DNA of 17,034 nt from Dehalococcoidia bacterium UBA7891 (GTDB taxonomy: Bacteria > Chloroflexota > Dehalococcoidia > Lucifugimonadales > UBA826), in contig DLRJ01000110.1 of NCBI GenBank assembly GCA_002500485.1, positions 18,614-35,647 on the forward strand, written 5' to 3'. Below are positions 13,803 to 17,034 of this stretch, piece after piece. Made by a program: the position numbers and the translations under genes. Below the pieces are notes generated by a model. The model saw nothing but the letters and a program-made list of their open reading frames with translations. It did no database searches and was not told where the DNA came from. Every line of letters begins with the position of its first letter. The stretch's first letter is position 1.

Positions 13803-14897
13803 CTAGGGTATGTTCACTGGCCAGTGAGTAGGTATGTTTACGGAGCCGATTTCTATCTCAGATAAGTTTCTGTAGCCACAAAAAGCCAAACATCTGTCGA
13901 ATTCTGACTTGAGGATATCAAGCATTAATTTGACTCCTTCAGCGCCCTGATATGCCATCCCCCAAAATGCGGGTCTACCTACAAATACCCCTCTAGCTCC
14001 TAAAGCTAAGGCCATAAAAGCATCTGACCCACGTCTTATCCCAGAATCAAAATATACTTCTAAGTTTTCCCCAACCGCTTGGGTTATTGGATATAAGGTT
14101 TCTATGGAAGATAATGTCCGGTCAATTTGCCGTCCTCCATGATTTGAAACTACTATTCCATCGGCACCGTATTCGGCGCAGAGTAAAGCATCTCTAACTG
14201 TCCTTATTCCCTTTATTACTAAGGGTAGGTTGGTGAGTGATTTAAGCCAATCTAATCGTTCCCAGGTTAACCCTTGGTATTCTTCCGGACTAAAATCTGA
14301 AAAATCTGGAACGATGATATCTGTGCTTCTCGCAAATTCCGGCCTTTCCCTGAAACTACCGTTGTATAGCTCTGGTTTACGTCTAAAATTGTTCCGTAAA
14401 TCCTTTTCTTTAGGAGCGGATGTTGGACCATCGACGGTCAGGCAAATGGCAGAGTATCCAGCGCTTTTGGCCTTCGTCACGAGAAATTCTGTTATTTCAT
14501 CATTTGAGTGATACAGCTGGAACCAAAGAGGTCCCGATGCCACTTCTGCTACTTCTTCGATACTGAATCCAGATGCAGTGGGAAGAGCGTATAGGGTTCC
14601 GGACATTCCGGCCCCTTTGGCGGCGGCTATCTCCCCTTCAGGGTGTAACTGTCTTTTACCACCTGCAGGAGCGATCATTATAGGAAAGTCTATTTTCTTC
14701 CCAAAAACTGTGGTAGAAAGGTTCCTAGTTCCAACATCTATTAAGAAATTCGGATTCATGGTAAGGTCAAGAAATTTTTCTTCATTCCTCTGTTTGGTGA
14801 CCTCATCAAAAGCAGCACCTTCTATAAAATCCCATAGATCTGACGGTATTTTTTCTTTCGCTGCTTGTTTTAGGTCGGCGAGGCTAACGATATCCAT
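13803..14897 (-). CDS. FMN-dependent alpha-hydroxy-acid oxidase/dehydrogenase, with unusual active site
   Basis: This 364-residue protein of the glycolate oxidase/L-lactate dehydrogenase family aligns almost residue for residue with spinach glycolate oxidase (recalled sequence). Retained are Tyr129 (FQLYH), Asp156 (TVDGP), Lys229 (VIKGI), and His253 with Arg256 (SNHGGRQ), giving the base and part of the carboxylate clamp. Two key positions differ: the active-site Tyr24 is Phe24 (WDFIEGA), and the usual Arg164 position is a lysine (Lys163, TSAPKEKD). The enzyme should oxidise a 2-hydroxy acid to a 2-keto acid with FMN, but with altered kinetics or substrate. GGAGATCTAA before the ATG supports the start. 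It stands alone, converging with the LLM gene; the C-terminus is shorter than in plant enzymes and lacks a peroxisomal signal, as expected. Confidence 0.92.
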   Translation of the reverse strand: MDIVSLADLKQAAKEKIPSDLWDFIEGAAFDEVTKQRNEEKFLDLTMNPNFLIDVGTRNLSTTVFGKKIDFPIMIAPAGGKRQLHPEGEIAAAKGAGMSGTLYALPTASGFSIEEVAEVASGPLWFQLYHSNDEITEFLVTKAKSAGYSAICLTVDGPTSAPKEKDLRNNFRRKPELYNGSFRERPEFARSTDIIVPDFSDFSPEEYQGLTWERLDWLKSLTNLPLVIKGIRTVRDALLCAEYGADGIVVSNHGGRQIDRTLSSIETLYPITQAVGENLEVYFDSGIRRGSDAFMALALGARGVFVGRPAFWGMAYQGAEGVKLMLDILKSEFDRCLAFCGYRNLSEIEIGSVNIPTHWPVNIP

Positions 14898-14969
14898 TTA
14901 GATCTCCATGAAAAATTGCCAAGTAGAATTGACCAATTTTCGCTAAAAGGAAGTAATGAAGTCAATCTC

Positions 14970-14980
14970 GGTATGATACC
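14970..14980 (-). promoter_or_regulatory. Shared GGTATGATACC motif upstream of the alpha-hydroxy-acid oxidase gene
   Basis: GGTATGATACC is a palindrome around one base, followed by AAT, and matches the copy at 4995-5005 upstream of the SDR gene at 13 of 14 positions over GGTATGATAC(C/T)AAT. It lies 72 bases before the start codon, against 49 for the SDR gene. TATCAT on the minus strand could be a -10. It is one of two copies noticed; a full search was not possible. Confidence 0.35.
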
Positions 14981-15052
14981 AATAAAGAAGCACTGGCTTA
15001 AATAATTTGGACCGGTGTTTCTTTATTCAATCAAATAAATTGTGAGAGATGG

Positions 15053-16948
15053 TTAGTTCTTCTTATTGTCCAGGTTGAATTCAGCAGAAAAAGCGCTAGA
15101 TGTAAACTCTAAGCATTTTGCTGCAGCATCACCGACTTCCATACTTTCGTTCTCAATCATAGAGTCTATACACGATTCAAATTTGCCACCAACTTCTCCC
15201 GCCATACCCCAGTTGTCACCAACTGCGAGTCCACCAATGAGGTCTGATGCAACAATATTAACCACATCATCAAGCGCATCGGCATCTACGTTATTTAAGC
15301 CATCATTCAAATCGGGATTTGACTGGACTGCCTCTGAAATCTCCCGAACTATGCCATATATCTCAAGGTTAAAACCATCGCCGCCAGCTATGGAAACTTC
15401 GCCTCTTTCATTGATCAAAAATCTATCCATGTCATCATTGTCAAATAGCCGTATTGCGGTTTCGTTGACAATAGTTCGGATTGGTTCTTCGAAAGATGCC
15501 CAACGATCTTCCTTAATACCGTCAAGGGCACGATATTCTTCATGTAATCTCATAGCTATTTCTTCCAGGTAATATTCGCGAGACTCATACTGATCAACAT
15601 AATCGCAAGGTTCTCCCTTGATACCACTAGGGTCGCAATCTAGGTCATCTTGTGCGAGGTCAAGAATGCTTTCCATAAGGTCTTCCACACCTTGGCCTGT
15701 CAAAGATTTATTGTAAAGTAGGTCCTCGACACTGGACTTGAATTTCTTGTCGTTTATGTCATCAAGACCTTCTCTTATGTCCTTCCTAATCTGTCTAGTG
15801 GCCATGTCGTCAGAATCGAGTTTTCTCTTCAGTGATGTGGCCGCATCATCGCTACTACTAATCGCTGCCCTTTCAATAATGGAATCTGCCCCACCATTTT
15901 TTAGAATATCTTCATTTACGTCTCTATAGCAATTTCGTCTGTAAAGCTCAGCTCTACCTATGAATTCACCTGTTACTGGATCTTCTATCATGTCCATTGT
16001 GAACATCATACCTTCCAGATCTTCCAAACACTCTAGTACCCCATAAACGGCATCTTCAGTGTCCGGGTTGGATAACATGGCAGCGTTATCTATTTCACCC
16101 ACATTTTCAGGTTCCATTGCTTTGATTTCTTGATGAAATGCAATAGCCTCTTTTGCGCAGGTTTCTCTGGCTACTCTAGCATTTTCTGAATCAGAGTCAT
16201 CCATACAATCTTCCAACTTATCTGCCATTCTTTCTCGGCCATCCATTCGGATAAGTTTTTCTGTGGCTGTCTCCTCTTCATCATCTTTGAAAGTCACTTT
16301 TAATATATGACCGATAACATCTATTTTCTCTGAGGCTTCTTCTGCCCTCCTTGCTAGGGCAACGTATTCACTATCCTGACCTTTTAAACCATTCACCAAT
16401 TTTGCCTCCAGTTGGTCGGCGTGATCTAGATCCTTAGCTGCCTCGGCAAGATCCTCATTTAGAGTTCCCAGTTCGGCGTTTGCGGCATCTAGCTGGTCAT
16501 TTAAAAATTTAATCCTGTCCCATGGAATTTTCTCAGCATTTTCAAGTGCTACTAAAATCTCCATCTCCCTATCCCTGGCTGATTTGGCCCGGTTTATAAG
16601 ATCCGAAAGATCTGAATCATCCGCTCCACCGTCGGTTAAATTTTTTGCAGACACTGATATATTACCGAGGTCTACGTCATCGCCTATCAAGACAATAAGT
16701 TCATCGATCACTTCGCTTGAGCTGTTAAGAGCTTTTAACAGCTCTGCTCGCTCTTCCTTGTGCAGGCGATCAATCTTTTTAAGCATGTCATAGAGCTCTT
16801 GTTCTGATTCTGTTTCTGGCTTCATTTCAGCAAGTGTGGCATCCACGTCTACTTGAGTATCACCCACGGCTCTACCTACAGCAGGCCCGCAGGCAAATAT
16901 AGCTACGGATAATATTGAAATGGAAAAAAGCATAATCAACTGCTTCAT
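15053..16948 (-). CDS. Large acidic lipoprotein of unknown function
   Basis: This 631-residue protein begins with a lipoprotein signal peptide: a short basic start (MKQ), a hydrophobic stretch and a lipobox IFAC with Cys20 as the lipidated residue. Phe at -2 is unusual. After cleavage it should be anchored on the outer face of a membrane. The mature part is highly acidic (about a quarter Asp or Glu in residues 21-100) and largely helical. A heptad-like stretch near 143-185 (IKFLNDQLDAANAELGTLNE and on) suggests a coiled coil. Eight further cysteines (248, 264, 307, 340, 438, 448, 593, 612) fall in four neighbouring pairs. No known domain is recognised. The ATG has AGAGGT about nine bases upstream. 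No partner gene is visible; the upstream neighbour is beyond the window. Confidence 0.85.
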   Translation of the reverse strand: MKQLIMLFSISILSVAIFACGPAVGRAVGDTQVDVDATLAEMKPETESEQELYDMLKKIDRLHKEERAELLKALNSSSEVIDELIVLIGDDVDLGNISVSAKNLTDGGADDSDLSDLINRAKSARDREMEILVALENAEKIPWDRIKFLNDQLDAANAELGTLNEDLAEAAKDLDHADQLEAKLVNGLKGQDSEYVALARRAEEASEKIDVIGHILKVTFKDDEEETATEKLIRMDGRERMADKLEDCMDDSDSENARVARETCAKEAIAFHQEIKAMEPENVGEIDNAAMLSNPDTEDAVYGVLECLEDLEGMMFTMDMIEDPVTGEFIGRAELYRRNCYRDVNEDILKNGGADSIIERAAISSSDDAATSLKRKLDSDDMATRQIRKDIREGLDDINDKKFKSSVEDLLYNKSLTGQGVEDLMESILDLAQDDLDCDPSGIKGEPCDYVDQYESREYYLEEIAMRLHEEYRALDGIKEDRWASFEEPIRTIVNETAIRLFDNDDMDRFLINERGEVSIAGGDGFNLEIYGIVREISEAVQSNPDLNDGLNNVDADALDDVVNIVASDLIGGLAVGDNWGMAGEVGGKFESCIDSMIENESMEVGDAAAKCLEFTSSAFSAEFNLDNKKN

Positions 16949-16993
16949 ATATTTTGACCTCTCGTGTCTGGTGGAACTAAATATCTCCCTACG

Positions 16994-17022
16994 ATATTAA
17001 ATGCTTTTCCGGAGGTTAACAA
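16994..17022 (-). promoter_or_regulatory. Candidate promoter of the lipoprotein gene
   Basis: On the minus strand TTGTTA (17022-17017) and TAATAT (16999-16994) are separated by 17 bases, each matching four of six positions of the sigma-70 consensus. It would start transcription about 40 bases before the ATG at 16948. Both hexamers are imperfect. Nothing else is seen in 16949-17034 apart from the ribosome site. Confidence 0.3.
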
Positions 17023-17034
17023 CGGCAATTCCAC

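Noticed and set aside
13814..13827. Perfect 14-bp palindrome TCACTGGCCAGTGA
   Set aside because: It lies in the last codons of the alpha-hydroxy-acid oxidase gene, and a 14-bp palindrome is expected about once by chance in a window of this size.
14578..14901. Plus-strand 107-codon reading frame inside the alpha-hydroxy-acid oxidase gene
   Set aside because: It is antisense to a clearly conserved gene and carries no recognisable motif.
1..17034. CRISPR arrays, tRNA or rRNA genes, insertion sequences, defence systems or prophage genes
   Set aside because: No regularly spaced repeats, cloverleaf-like segments, transposase or nuclease reading frames were seen; the window appears to be ordinary metabolic chromosome.

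Overview
The window looks like chromosomal DNA of a free-living bacterium with fairly low GC (roughly 40-45% by eye) and tightly packed genes. Ribosome binding sites are of the AGGAGG type, and several starts are TTG or GTG. The gene content is degradative. It includes a 2-nitropropane dioxygenase-type flavoprotein, a luciferase-like monooxygenase, two PPOX-fold flavin/F420 proteins, an FMN alpha-hydroxy-acid oxidase, a dihydropyrimidinase, a DapA-superfamily protein, SDR and AKR dehydrogenases, and a DUF1800 protein. This mix, rich in flavin and deazaflavin enzymes, resembles marine SAR202-type Chloroflexota. That assignment is inferred from gene content; no rRNA or other phylogenetic marker is present.

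Layout. 1-3216: a truncated histidine phosphatase (minus) diverges from an isoaspartyl peptidase/asparaginase (plus). A dihydropyrimidinase-family amidohydrolase and a small unrecognised protein with its own promoter-like region follow. 3294-4945 (minus): an SDR dehydrogenase very similar to BDH2/2-keto-3-deoxy-L-fuconate dehydrogenases, then a DapA-like protein that has lost the Schiff-base lysine. 5130-6569 (plus): a PPOX flavoprotein and an alpha/beta hydrolase. 6583-8782: an aldo/keto reductase of the L-fucose/D-threo-aldose dehydrogenase type diverges from a fosmidomycin-resistance-like MFS transporter. 8788-11206 (minus): a DUF1800 protein and an NHL beta-propeller form a two-gene unit. 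11336-13726: a PPOX (Rv1155-like) protein (minus) diverges from a nitronate monooxygenase/LLM monooxygenase pair (plus). 13803-14897 (minus): FMN alpha-hydroxy-acid oxidase. 15053-16948 (minus): a large acidic lipoprotein of unknown function.

How the genes may fit together. The AKR, SDR, DapA-like protein, alpha/beta hydrolase, MFS transporter and alpha-hydroxy-acid oxidase could form much of an oxidative, non-phosphorylating route for a 6-deoxy sugar. In such a route the sugar is oxidised to a lactone, opened to the acid, dehydrated to a 2-keto-3-deoxy acid, and oxidised or cleaved to pyruvate plus lactate or lactaldehyde. The sugar-acid dehydratase is not in the window, so this is a hypothesis. 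The asparaginase and dihydropyrimidinase fit salvage of nitrogen from damaged peptides and cyclic amides. No tRNA, rRNA, CRISPR array, insertion sequence or phage gene was seen, and no gene-free stretch exceeds about 190 bases.
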